Shown one piece after another: positions 7,321 through 16,413 of a stretch of 28,035 bases of DNA. Under the pieces are notes generated by a model. That model was not told the origin of the DNA. It searched no databases and saw only the letters and a list, made by a program, of their open reading frames with translations. The stretch covers positions 1 to 28,035 of the forward strand of contig JAIUMG010000003.1 of NCBI GenBank assembly GCA_022565655.1. The letters run 5' to 3'. Made by a program: the position numbers and the translations under genes. The DNA comes from Alkalimonas sp. Lineage in GTDB: Bacteria; Pseudomonadota; Gammaproteobacteria; Enterobacterales; Alteromonadaceae. Position 1 is the first letter of the stretch. Each line of letters begins with the position of its first letter.

Positions 7321-9372
7321 ATGAAAACTGTGTTTGATCGTATCTGTGCCACTATCGGCTTACTTTGTCTGAGTTTTGCACTACAGGCAGAGCCAGACTT
7401 TCGACGTAATTTGATTCAGCAAGATCCGGAGCAATTCCTCGAGCGTGCCTTGCAGCAATCCGACCAGCATTCCAGCGTATACTGGTTGGAAGTTAGCTAT
7501 GCCCATTTACTATTGCACCAGCAAGAAAGTGCGCTTAACAGTATCGAAAAGGCGATTCAGCTGGCCCGCTTGCTGGATGACCAGCCGCTTTATCAGGCCC
7601 AACTGTATCGAACCAAAGCAGATATTGTTGGCCGTCTTTATCGCAACACGCAGCTTGGCATTGAAGCACTCCTTATGGCCGAAAGCTGGCTGGAAAAACT
7701 GCCTGAACAAGACAGTCAGTTTGAGCGTGCTGAAGTATATGAGAGCCTGGCACAGGCTTATCATCAAGCAGGAGATTATGCTCGCTCAGTGTCCTACGCG
7801 CATAAAAGTCTCGAGCTGGCCCAACGGCCAGAGCAACAATTAAATGCCCATTTTTTGTTAGGCAGGCTCCATTTACAAATGGATAAAATCAATCTTGCTT
7901 TTGATCACTTCACCCGTGCCAGAGATTTGGCGACCGAGCTAAACATCGTTAGAGCGTACCCATTGCTTGATCTGCGTTTTGGCCTGGGGTATCAGAAAAT
8001 TGGCCTGTATGAACTTGCTTTGCATTATTTCACCCTGGCTAAAGATGGCTTTTCAGACACCCCACAGCAGCGCAATTACATTAATACACTGCTGCGGATC
8101 GCCAGTATTCAACTGCAACAAAATCTCATCAGTGAACACACCCTGGATTATATTCAACAAGCGCTTAGCTTTAGCCATCAAATCAATGATGTGATGAGCA
8201 TTGCTGAAGCAACTTTTTATCTGGGCCAATGGCACCTGTCACAAGGCAACACCGAAGCAGCAACCGAAGAGTTTGAGCACTCTCTGAGTATATTTTCGCA
8301 AATCAACAACCAGCAGATGGAAACCGAAGTCTTACTGGCTATGGCCGAGCTGTATCATTTGGAGCAACTGCCAGAGTCTGCTCAAGGCGTATTGGCGCAA
8401 ATACATATCGATCTGAATGATTCAAACCTGGCGCTGTATTTGCGTTACCGTTATGCCGAACTTGCCGCTGAGCTGGCAGCATGGCAAAACGACTGGGCCA
8501 ATGCCTATTATTTCAGCGAACAGGCTCGCAAACTGCGCTTTGACGATTTACGCGAGCAGCATAATCTAAAGATGGATTATTTGCAGATGAGACAGCCACC
8601 GATAGAACATGTTGAACAACCTGAAGCGTCTCCGTTGTCGAGCTGGACACTGCAACTGATGGTCGTCGTGCTGGCATTGCTCTCGTTCAGTCTGCTCTGG
8701 GTGTATTTAAAGCTTCGGGCCCACCCTCCGCTGCCATCACAAATGATTTTCTCACGGCAGTGGATCCAGTTCAGTGACAAACTGGTCGCCGAGCAGCGCC
8801 GAAAAAAACCATTGTACTTGATGGCGGTAACCTTGCGGGGTTGCCAGCATTACAAACAGCAACATGGTGAAATTCAACTGCGACGAGTACTGATTAGTTT
8901 GCTGCAAAGTCTGAAATTACCACAGATTATCCAGTTAGCGATTCATAGTGATGTGCTCTGGCTCGGCTTGAGCTGCGAAGAAAGTGAGCTGCCTGCACTG
9001 CAAAGCAAGGTTCTGTGCCAATTGGCTCAGCAGCGACAGTTACTGCAGCCACAGCCACAGCTGCAAACACTGATTCTGCCCCTGCAAGACTTGCTGGGGA
9101 ATGGTTGGCAAAAACAGCATATTCAGTCGTTGCGGGAAGCCGTCTGGTTAAGTTGGTATCTGGCCGAGCAGCTAAACCGACCGGATGAACATATCTACCT
9201 GCAACTGAAAGTGCGTGAACAGCAACCCTGCGAGTGGATGACCGAAAATATTCGTCAGGATATTTTAAATGCCCTGCAGCTGGGCACTATAGAACTGTGG
9301 CAACAAGACCAATCACTCAACCCTCAACTGCAAGAGCTTTTGGAAACGCCTGTGCAGGCATCCGATGAATAA
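7321..9372 (+). CDS. TPR-repeat membrane protein with degenerate GGDEF-like C-terminal domain
   Basis: 683 aa. A signal peptide (1-23, ending ALQA) is followed by tetratricopeptide helices over roughly 40-420 (clear repeats near 52-82 and 138-168), one membrane helix (about 442-466) and a cytoplasmic C-terminal domain. TPRs bind proteins, here probably in the periplasm. The C-terminal part has no standard motif, but its strand-helix pattern resembles a GGDEF domain: VTLRGCQHYKQQHGE (503-517) lines up with the metal-binding segment and IHSDVLWLGL (541-550) with the GGDEF hairpin, with every catalytic residue lost. The layout matches TPR-TM-GGDEF sensors, so this looks like a receptor whose output domain became a binding or structural module. 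The tail overlaps the pseudouridine synthase gene by 49 bp. A TTGACT at 7282-7287 could be a -35 box, but no good -10 follows. Confidence 0.75.
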   Translation: MKTVFDRICATIGLLCLSFALQAEPDFRRNLIQQDPEQFLERALQQSDQHSSVYWLEVSYAHLLLHQQESALNSIEKAIQLARLLDDQPLYQAQLYRTKADIVGRLYRNTQLGIEALLMAESWLEKLPEQDSQFERAEVYESLAQAYHQAGDYARSVSYAHKSLELAQRPEQQLNAHFLLGRLHLQMDKINLAFDHFTRARDLATELNIVRAYPLLDLRFGLGYQKIGLYELALHYFTLAKDGFSDTPQQRNYINTLLRIASIQLQQNLISEHTLDYIQQALSFSHQINDVMSIAEATFYLGQWHLSQGNTEAATEEFEHSLSIFSQINNQQMETEVLLAMAELYHLEQLPESAQGVLAQIHIDLNDSNLALYLRYRYAELAAELAAWQNDWANAYYFSEQARKLRFDDLREQHNLKMDYLQMRQPPIEHVEQPEASPLSSWTLQLMVVVLALLSFSLLWVYLKLRAHPPLPSQMIFSRQWIQFSDKLVAEQRRKKPLYLMAVTLRGCQHYKQQHGEIQLRRVLISLLQSLKLPQIIQLAIHSDVLWLGLSCEESELPALQSKVLCQLAQQRQLLQPQPQLQTLILPLQDLLGNGWQKQHIQSLREAVWLSWYLAEQLNRPDEHIYLQLKVREQQPCEWMTENIRQDILNALQLGTIELWQQDQSLNPQLQELLETPVQASDE

Positions 9373-10196
9373 ATTTTAAGATGCTCCGGCAGGCTTAGGG
9401 TTCTTTGCTGCTTACTCTGCGGACATTGCCAGCCAAGTAACACGGCCTGCAAAGCCAGACCATCTGACGATGAGGACACATTGCCATAACGAGGATCGCC
9501 CATCACCGGATGACCGATAGCCGAAAAATGCCGACGAATTTGATGTTTACGGCCAGATAACAGCTCAACCTGCAACCAGCTGCGCCTGGTTGCTTCATCA
9601 TAACTGATAAGTTGAAATCGGGTATGGCTGGCCTTGCCATCCAGCGGTTGCTGAATACTGCCCTGTTGCAAAGTGGTCGCAGGTAACTGACCGGAAACCT
9701 GTACCAGATAATGCTTGGTCATCTCACTGCCTGAAAACTGCAGGCTAAGAGCTGCAGCCGCTTTCGCTTGATGAGCGACCATCATCAACCCGCTGGCTTC
9801 ACGATCCAGCCGATGCACCAGAAACACCGGCCGACCGGTGGCCAACTCCACCTGTCGCAGCAATGACAGATGATCGCCCCACTGGCTGCCTTGAGCTAAC
9901 AAGCCTGCTGGCTTCCACCAGACTGAATAGCTCCGAACATCAAGTAACAGCTCTGCACGTTCAGCACTACGCTGCATAATCTGCTCATCGTAATGCAACT
10001 GCAAACATTGTCCCGATTGCAACATGGTTTGTGCGCGACGCAGGCGTTTTTGCTTCTTGCCTTTCACCAGATACACCGCACCTTTGCTCATGGCATCTTT
10101 TAACCGACTTTTCGACAATTCAGGTACAGACTTAGCCAGGCACTCAATAGCACTGACTGATTCAGTCACTTGTATGGTTCGGCTTAATCGCAACAC
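9324..10196 (-). CDS. RluA-family RNA pseudouridine synthase
   Basis: 290 aa, starting with GTG at 10196 (GGAG 8 bases upstream). The N-terminal about 70 residues have the S4-like RNA-binding pattern (SKSRLKDAMSKGAVYLVKG). The catalytic domain has HRLDREASGL, in which Asp131 is the conserved nucleophile, and later SGRKHQIRRH and GHPVMGDPRYG, typical of RluA/RluC/RluD enzymes. It converts uridine to pseudouridine in rRNA or tRNA. The target is not evident, and it is distinct from the RluA orthologue at 16414. The last 16 codons run into the end of the oppositely oriented TPR gene. Confidence 0.9.
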   Translation of the reverse strand: MLRLSRTIQVTESVSAIECLAKSVPELSKSRLKDAMSKGAVYLVKGKKQKRLRRAQTMLQSGQCLQLHYDEQIMQRSAERAELLLDVRSYSVWWKPAGLLAQGSQWGDHLSLLRQVELATGRPVFLVHRLDREASGLMMVAHQAKAAAALSLQFSGSEMTKHYLVQVSGQLPATTLQQGSIQQPLDGKASHTRFQLISYDEATRRSWLQVELLSGRKHQIRRHFSAIGHPVMGDPRYGNVSSSSDGLALQAVLLGWQCPQSKQQRTLSLPEHLKIYSSDACTGVSKSSCS

Positions 10197-10283
10197 CAGC
10201 TCAACTCCGGTAATTCAGCATAGATTCATTCCACGCCGTCTATACCTGTTATTGTACTGAAGTGTTGCATGAAGGAATAGCCA

Positions 10284-10946
10284 ATGAAAATCTTTCTTAT
10301 CCTAGCGTTGCTGCTTTCGACGATAGCCACAACAGCAGCGGCTGAACAAGCGCCCTCAGCTAAGACTCAGGAGTTTTATGGCGCCATGGAACAGGACAGT
10401 CAGCCGCTGGAGTCTGCCGGATTGGTTCGAAGTCAGAGTTTCAGCACCGAGGTTTGGTTTCACAGTATCGATATTGAGCTGAGTGGGGATCTGAATAACA
10501 ACGGCTTTTATCATCAACTGTATGTCGAATTTGATGCTGACACCAACCGCAGTAGTCAGGCCGTTTTTGCTGAATTTAGCTTGCAACGTGCTAACCGACC
10601 CGAACAAGTGTTTCACACCAGCTCTATCTTTACCTTGTATGGCCAAAGCCGGGATGACTGGTTCGCCATTGACACGACGTTGGAGGCCAATTACCCCAGC
10701 GATTATTACACCTTGATTATCCGCCTTTATGATGCCAGCTCCGGTTGGTTGCTGGCTGAGCTATCCGGTTACGATGAAGCCGCACTGGACTTACTGCCGC
10801 TGGAAGATTATGAGCGCGATCGGCAACGAGTCGAGGTGATTGCGTCTTATGGCGGAAGCTTTGGTATTTTTTCGCTGCTCGGGCTAAGCTTGCTGCTATG
10901 GCAGCGAAAAAAAGCACAAGCAGTATCCTCAGAGCTGGCTGGTTAA
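10284..10946 (+). CDS. Choice-of-anchor-H type protein with GlyGly-CTERM sorting tail
   Basis: 220 aa. A signal peptide (1-20) is followed by a beta-rich domain with the features I recall for the choice-of-anchor H family: DLNNNGFYHQLYVEFDAD (69-86), FHTSSIFTLYGQS and LLPLEDYE. The C-terminus is a GlyGly-CTERM sorting signal: Gly190-Gly191-Ser, a hydrophobic helix and a basic cluster (WQRKK). In species with this tail the protein is normally cut by rhombosortase and exported to the surface through type II secretion; neither is in the window. AAGGA lies 8 bases before the ATG. The end overlaps the next gene by 49 bases in another frame. The function is unknown. Confidence 0.8.
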   Translation: MKIFLILALLLSTIATTAAAEQAPSAKTQEFYGAMEQDSQPLESAGLVRSQSFSTEVWFHSIDIELSGDLNNNGFYHQLYVEFDADTNRSSQAVFAEFSLQRANRPEQVFHTSSIFTLYGQSRDDWFAIDTTLEANYPSDYYTLIIRLYDASSGWLLAELSGYDEAALDLLPLEDYERDRQRVEVIASYGGSFGIFSLLGLSLLLWQRKKAQAVSSELAG

Positions 10947-11857
10947 TCAGCTTGTTGCTGTTGCTCAGCCCGCTATCCGGGGCCGCGAGCATGCAACTAC
11001 AAAAAAGCCAAAGTGATGATCACTTGCATTTTCACTATCAATGGCAACAAAACGGTCAGTTAACGCAATTTGCTTTCAGCATCCCACAGCAAAGCATGCA
11101 ACAGCAGCTGCCCGGCTTTCGACGTTATTCCGCCAAGCTGGCCGACACCTACAGGCGTCAGGCCTTGATGCAGAAAGCTGCAGAGCTGCCCTCAGTCCAG
11201 GTTCAGTTGCTACCGGGCAGAACCGGCATTGATTATCAGCTCAAAGCTCGCGACCAGGCCGAGGCTGAACAAAGCCGACGGCAATTGGACGAAGCCATGC
11301 AGCTGGCTCATCAGCACTACCTGGAACAAATTTATCATACAGAATGGCAACTCAAGCCCAGACGGCAGGTCATCATGGTCGATCATCAACGCATCATGCA
11401 GCAGAGCATGCCCGATCTCATGCCGATAGCCATGTCACTGCAGCAAAAATTCCCTTACACCACCACGCGCGAGCTTAGCCAGTTCTTGCTGGATTGGATC
11501 CAACGGATCCCCTACCAACAGCTTACCGACCGTGCCGCCAGCGGTGGGGAAGGCTTCAGTCCACCACTGCGGGTGATCCAGCAACATCAGGGAGATTGCG
11601 ATAGCAAAGCGGTCCTGATGGCAGCCTTGTTAAAGCTACTGGTCCCCGATGTCAGGTTGGCGATCATTTATCTACCCAACCATGCCGTACTGGCCATCGG
11701 CATGCAAGCCAATGACGATGACCTGCAACTTGAACTAGAAGGGCAAAACTACGTATTGGCTGACCCGACAGGTCCAGCTCTGCAACCTGTCGGGCTACTG
11801 TCCTCGCGCTACCGGATGTACCTGCAACCCGGTGTCGTTAATTATCGCTTGCTATAA
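10898..11857 (+). CDS. Exported transglutaminase-like (papain-fold) protein
   Basis: 319 aa. An uncleaved or late-cleaved signal (hydrophobic 14-30, after basic AAKKST..R) is followed by an alpha-rich region and a transglutaminase-like core. The triad is readable: Cys234 in HQGDCDSKAVL, His262 in LPNHAVLAI and Asp289 in LADPTG. Such enzymes act as peptidases or amide-bond cross-linkers, here in the periplasm or at the inner membrane. The ATG at 10898 lies inside the preceding GlyGly-CTERM gene and has no strong ribosome site, so translation may depend on the upstream gene. ATG 10991 would remove the export signal and is less likely. The pair suggests that the two products work together, but this is inference. 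It ends tail to tail with the PhoH gene, overlapping 6 bases. Confidence 0.8.
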   Translation: MAAKKSTSSILRAGWLISLLLLLSPLSGAASMQLQKSQSDDHLHFHYQWQQNGQLTQFAFSIPQQSMQQQLPGFRRYSAKLADTYRRQALMQKAAELPSVQVQLLPGRTGIDYQLKARDQAEAEQSRRQLDEAMQLAHQHYLEQIYHTEWQLKPRRQVIMVDHQRIMQQSMPDLMPIAMSLQQKFPYTTTRELSQFLLDWIQRIPYQQLTDRAASGGEGFSPPLRVIQQHQGDCDSKAVLMAALLKLLVPDVRLAIIYLPNHAVLAIGMQANDDDLQLELEGQNYVLADPTGPALQPVGLLSSRYRMYLQPGVVNYRLL

Positions 11858-13237
11858 ATTTTCCTCGGCGAAAGAAGCCAGCCGGCTGCGCACTACTCCG
11901 TTCAGATTAATGGTGGCACTGCCCTGAAAGTTTTTAAACCGCTCCACAATGTAAGTTAAGCCTGAGGTCACTGCCGTCAGATAGTTACTATCGATTTGAC
12001 TGAGATTACCCGAACAAATCAGTTTAGTACCTTCACCACAACGGGTAATGATGGTTTTCAACTGAGCCGCACTGAGGTTCTGGCACTCATCTAAAATGAC
12101 AATAGCATTCTGAATGCTGCGCCCACGCATAAAATTGACGGATTTAAATTGAATGTTGGCTTTATCCATAATGTAACCGACACTGGCATGCGGGTGTTCA
12201 TCGGTTTTATGCAGCACTTCCAGTGAATCGGTGATTGCCGCCAACCATGGCGCCATTTTTTCCTCTTCGGTACCAGGTAAAAAGCCTATCGACTCGGCGA
12301 TTTCAGGGGTGTTTCGTGTCACAATGACTTTATCGTACAGACCTTTTTCAATCACCAGCTCCAGAGCTGCGGCCAGCGCAATCAAGGTTTTACCACAGCC
12401 AGCTGGCCCTGTCAGAATCACTAAATCCATCTGAGGATCAAGCAATGCCTCCATCGCCATCGCCTGATAAATATTTTTCGGGGTAATACCCCAGGCATGG
12501 CGATGCATCATGCGCTCATATCCCAGATCCCTGACCTGAATTTGTTGCTCATCAATCGCCACCACTTGCCCGGCAAAAGACTCTGCTTCATCAATAAGGA
12601 ATTCATTGATGTAGGCATCTGGCAACAAGCGCCGCTCCAGCAAGTGATAGACATCACGGTCTTTCTGCTCTGTCTGGCAATCTTTCACTTGTGTCCAGAA
12701 CTCACCACTGAAGCGATAATACCCCTTGTACAAAAAGCGCACGTCATCGATCAATTGATCGGTCCGATAGTCCTCAACCAGCTTTAAGCCTGCGCCCTTA
12801 GCTTTCAGACGCATATTAATATCTTTAGTCACCAAGATGACTTTTTGCGGGCTACGCTCACGCTGTAAGTACAAAGCCGTATTGATGATCAGATGATCGT
12901 TTTCGCCACCGGGTAACCCTGGCAGTTCATCTTTCAAATGATGATCATTAATAATGTACAAATGCCCGGACACCTTCATTTCACCGTGTTGTGGTAAGGC
13001 AACCCCATGCAGCATTTGTTCTGGAGATGCATCACGTAAGGCATCTTCCAAAGCTCGTATCGCCACCCGCGCATCCCGGCTGACATCTTTATTCCGGTCT
13101 TTGATGTGGTCCAGCTCTTCCAATACCGTCATCGGGATCACCACATCGTGTTCCTGAAAATTCAAAAATGCAAAGGGTTCGTGCAAAAGAATATTGGTAT
13201 CGAGGACATAGACTTTCTTACTTCTTTTTCGCGCCAT
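11852..13237 (-). CDS. PIN-PhoH family ATPase (PhoH2-type)
   Basis: 461 aa. An N-terminal PIN nuclease-like domain (about 8-150) has acidic residues at the usual positions (VLDTN Asp13, VLEELD near 40, TKDINMR Asp139). A linker leads to a PhoH ATPase domain with Walker A GPAGCGKT (277-284) and Walker B VILDEC (380-385). PIN-PhoH proteins are RNA helicases/RNases in the cytoplasm; in gammaproteobacteria the gene is usually single and not part of a toxin-antitoxin pair, and no antitoxin gene is seen upstream. AAGGAG lies before the ATG at 13237. The gene is divergent from rapA across a 248-bp spacer. Confidence 0.92.
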   Translation of the reverse strand: MARKRSKKVYVLDTNILLHEPFAFLNFQEHDVVIPMTVLEELDHIKDRNKDVSRDARVAIRALEDALRDASPEQMLHGVALPQHGEMKVSGHLYIINDHHLKDELPGLPGGENDHLIINTALYLQRERSPQKVILVTKDINMRLKAKGAGLKLVEDYRTDQLIDDVRFLYKGYYRFSGEFWTQVKDCQTEQKDRDVYHLLERRLLPDAYINEFLIDEAESFAGQVVAIDEQQIQVRDLGYERMMHRHAWGITPKNIYQAMAMEALLDPQMDLVILTGPAGCGKTLIALAAALELVIEKGLYDKVIVTRNTPEIAESIGFLPGTEEEKMAPWLAAITDSLEVLHKTDEHPHASVGYIMDKANIQFKSVNFMRGRSIQNAIVILDECQNLSAAQLKTIITRCGEGTKLICSGNLSQIDSNYLTAVTSGLTYIVERFKNFQGSATINLNGVVRSRLASFAEENL

Positions 13238-13485
13238 ACGCAGCTCCTTGGAGGCGGTAGTGAGAATCAGCAGAGAACAGGTTGTCTTTTATTAAGCATA
13301 GTGTAACTTGGTCGTAGCGAAAGAACTTTTAACCCCACAATTGCTGAATAAATAAGCAAACAGTTCAAGACAAGTGTATGTCGGCTTCATGACCAACGTA
13401 TGACGACCTCTATGATCAATTTTGAGGATGCAGAAAAAACAATTTCCCTGTACCATGACGCCCCCTTTCAGTCACAGGAATCTTC
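13238..13485. other. Divergent spacer between PIN-PhoH gene and rapA
   Basis: The 248 bases hold good ribosome sites at both ends (AAGGAG for the minus gene, AGGAA for rapA). I see no convincing paired -35/-10 boxes, no strong inverted repeat and no small gene. It must contain promoters for at least one of the two genes, but I cannot place them. Confidence 0.5.
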
Positions 13486-16407
13486 ATGTCTTTTGCTTTG
13501 GGTCAACGTTGGATCAGTGATAGTGAATCCGATTTAGGTTTAGGTACCATTATTGCTCTGGATGAGCGTAGCGTCAGCCTTTTGTTTCCCGCCAGCGGTG
13601 AGCAGCGCTGCTATGCACGACAACAGGCACCCTTGACCAGGATTCGCTTTGTTCCAGGCGATCGTATTCGCAGTGCAGAAGACCTTGAGCTCGATGTAAC
13701 TGAAGTGCATGAAGACGACGGCTTGTTGATCTACCAAGGCGTGGATGTCTTGACTCAACAGCAGGTGACACTACGGGAAACATTTCTGGATCACTTCCTC
13801 AGCTTCAGTCAACCACAAGATCGGATGTATTCAGGCCAGATTGACCGGCTGGATGCTTTCAGCTTGCGCTACCAAAGCTTGCAACGATTGCATCAATTGC
13901 AACAAAATCCGCTGCGAGGCCTCAGTGGCGGCCGTATCGATCTGATCCCACACCAGCTGTATATTGCCGAAGAAGTTGCTAAACGGCATGCCCCTCGTGT
14001 GATGCTGGCGGATGAAGTTGGCTTGGGTAAAACCATTGAAGCGGCATTGATTATTCATCAACAACTGATTTGTGGTTTAGCACAGCGCGTGTTGATCGTC
14101 GTACCCGAGTCGCTGCAACATCAATGGTTGGTTGAAATGTTGCGGCGCTTTAATTTGCCGGTGGCTATTTTTGACCAGGAGCGCTGTCAGCAAAGTGCAC
14201 TGGATCAACAGAATCCTTTTGAATCTGAACAGCTTGTGCTGTGCAGCTTGGAGTTTTTAAGTTCTGAGACCAGCTGGCAACAAATGGCGGTTGACGCTGG
14301 CTGGGATCTGATGGTGGTTGATGAGGCGCACCACTTGGAGTGGAGTGAGACTCAACCTAGCGCCGCTTATCAATGCATTGCGGATCTGGCAGAGACCATC
14401 CCTGGCATTATTTTATTGACGGCGACCCCTGATCAACTTGGCCACCGCAGCCATTTTGCCCGGCTGCAACTGCTTGACCCTGACCGCTTCTACGATTACC
14501 ACGAATTTGTGCAGCAAGAGCAGCATTATCAACATATTGCTGCTCTGGCCAAGTCGGTACTGCATGAACAACCGCTGAGCGCATCCAGTCGCCAATCCTT
14601 AATGGATTTGTTGCAAGATGAGCAGCTCTCTCCAGCGCTGGATACCTTACAAGCAAACACAGCGGACAGCACCGAGCGCCAGCAAGCGGCGCAGCACTTA
14701 CTGCAACCCTTACTCGACCGGCATGGCACCGGTAGGATCTTGTTCCGCAACAGCCGCAGAACCATTCAGGGCTTTCCCAAACGACATGCTCAGTTATTAC
14801 CCCAAGCCACCCCGCAGCAGTATGAACAAACTGCAGCGGCATTAAAGCAGCAGATCGCGCAACAACAGCTGCCAAAAGATGCGGCCAGCCAGCTCCTGAC
14901 ACCAGAGCGCCTCTATCAACAAAGCGGTGCTCAGCAAGCCTGGGTGGAGATTGATCCCCGGATCCCTGCTTTAATTTCCTTATTAAAACAGCACAAAACA
15001 GACAAGTTTTTGTTGATTTGTGCTCATGCCCAAACGGCTATCGAGCTTGAAAGAGCACTGATGCAGCGGGAAGGGATCCGCGCTGCGGTTTTTCATGAGA
15101 AAATGAGCATACTGGAGCGAGACAAAGCCGCCGCTTATTTTGCCCAACAAGATTACAGTGCCCAGATCCTGCTGTGCTCCGAAATAGGCAGCGAAGGACG
15201 CAACTTTCAGTTTGCTCATCATCTAGTGCTGTTTGACTTACCGTTAAATCCCGACTTGTTGGAGCAACGCATTGGCCGGCTGGATCGAATTGGTCAACAG
15301 CAAGATATTCAGCTGCATGTGCTGCACTTTAGCCAGCATGCTCAGGATTACCTGGTGCAGTGGTATCATCAGGCATTGAACGCGTTAGAGCACACTTGCC
15401 AAACAGGCGCTGCTTTGCATCAACACTATGGTCCAGATCTCATAGAACTGATGCTCAAACCAAGTTGGGCAGCCGCTGATTTGCTTCGATTGATCCAGCG
15501 TAGTCAACAGAGCCATCAGCAATTGCTGCAGCAATTGGAGCAAGGTCGAGATCAGCTGCTGGAAATCCATTCCTCCGGTGGTCAGAGTGCTCAGCAACTG
15601 AGCGAGCAACTGATCCAACTGGATCGTCAGCACCATCTGGCCAGTTTCATGTTCCAGAGCTGGGATCAATTGGGCATCACGCAAGAAGAGCGCAGTGATA
15701 CTTGCCTAATCCTGAAAACGTCAGAGCACATGGAAATAAGTCACTATCCGGGCCTGAATGATGAAGGCGTCAGCGTCACTTTCGATCGTGCTACCGCGCT
15801 GGCTCAGGAAGACATTCAATTTCTAAGCTGGGATCACCCTATGGTGCTGCACACACTGGATTTATTAACCCAGGAACAACGTGGCAACAACACGGTCGCT
15901 TTATTAAACAACCCGGCTTTGCCCGCCGGTAGCTGGTTCCTGGAGCTGATCTACCTGGTTGAAGCCAGCGCACCACCCGTACTGCAATTGGGTCGCTATC
16001 TACCGGTCACTCCATTGCGCTTATTGCTGGAGACTCAGGGCCGGAATTTAGCCCAAGCAGTCCCAGCTGAGCAGCTCGAAAAGCAATTAGAGCCAGTCGC
16101 CAAACAGGCAGCAGTCAAGATTGTCAGAGCATTACGTAGTCAATTGGACCCCGTTCTGCAGCAGGCCGAACAGCACGCCCTGCAGCAGCTTGCTGCGGTG
16201 AAACAACAGGCCAAAGAGCAAATGCAGCAAGCCCTGCAAGAAGAAATTCAACGATTACAGCAGTTACAGGCGGTCAACCCGGCGGTCAGGCCGGCAGAAA
16301 TTGCTTATTTACAACAACAGCAAACCGAGCTGAACACTTATATTGATAAAGCACGTCTGAAACTTGATGCGGTGCGACTGGTCGTGGTTAGCCATGATAA
16401 ACAGTAA
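13486..16407 (+). CDS. rapA: RNA polymerase-associated ATPase RapA (HepA)
   Basis: 973 aa, close to the 968 of E. coli RapA. The N-terminus MSFALGQRWISDSESDLGLG is nearly that of RapA, with the two Tudor-like beta domains before the Swi2/Snf2 ATPase. Walker A is DEVGLGKT (about 176-184), DEAH is near 279, and the C-terminal helicase lobe ends with RIGRLDRIGQ (about 594-603). RapA binds core RNA polymerase and recycles polymerase stalled after transcription. The C-terminal region (about 870-950) is rich in Gln and predicted to be coiled coil. AGGAA is 5 bases before the ATG. rluA follows after 6 bases, the same pairing as in E. coli. Confidence 0.97.
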   Translation: MSFALGQRWISDSESDLGLGTIIALDERSVSLLFPASGEQRCYARQQAPLTRIRFVPGDRIRSAEDLELDVTEVHEDDGLLIYQGVDVLTQQQVTLRETFLDHFLSFSQPQDRMYSGQIDRLDAFSLRYQSLQRLHQLQQNPLRGLSGGRIDLIPHQLYIAEEVAKRHAPRVMLADEVGLGKTIEAALIIHQQLICGLAQRVLIVVPESLQHQWLVEMLRRFNLPVAIFDQERCQQSALDQQNPFESEQLVLCSLEFLSSETSWQQMAVDAGWDLMVVDEAHHLEWSETQPSAAYQCIADLAETIPGIILLTATPDQLGHRSHFARLQLLDPDRFYDYHEFVQQEQHYQHIAALAKSVLHEQPLSASSRQSLMDLLQDEQLSPALDTLQANTADSTERQQAAQHLLQPLLDRHGTGRILFRNSRRTIQGFPKRHAQLLPQATPQQYEQTAAALKQQIAQQQLPKDAASQLLTPERLYQQSGAQQAWVEIDPRIPALISLLKQHKTDKFLLICAHAQTAIELERALMQREGIRAAVFHEKMSILERDKAAAYFAQQDYSAQILLCSEIGSEGRNFQFAHHLVLFDLPLNPDLLEQRIGRLDRIGQQQDIQLHVLHFSQHAQDYLVQWYHQALNALEHTCQTGAALHQHYGPDLIELMLKPSWAAADLLRLIQRSQQSHQQLLQQLEQGRDQLLEIHSSGGQSAQQLSEQLIQLDRQHHLASFMFQSWDQLGITQEERSDTCLILKTSEHMEISHYPGLNDEGVSVTFDRATALAQEDIQFLSWDHPMVLHTLDLLTQEQRGNNTVALLNNPALPAGSWFLELIYLVEASAPPVLQLGRYLPVTPLRLLLETQGRNLAQAVPAEQLEKQLEPVAKQAAVKIVRALRSQLDPVLQQAEQHALQQLAAVKQQAKEQMQQALQEEIQRLQQLQAVNPAVRPAEIAYLQQQQTELNTYIDKARLKLDAVRLVVVSHDKQ

Positions 16408-16413
16408 AATTGC

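Noticed and set aside
11852..13237. PIN-PhoH as part of a toxin-antitoxin pair
   Set aside because: No small antitoxin gene precedes it; the upstream 248 bases are a non-coding divergent spacer.
14408..14902. 164-residue open frame on the minus strand inside rapA
   Set aside because: It is fully inside a well-conserved gene, its composition (many Cys, Ala, Arg) is that of an antisense shadow, and no domain is visible.
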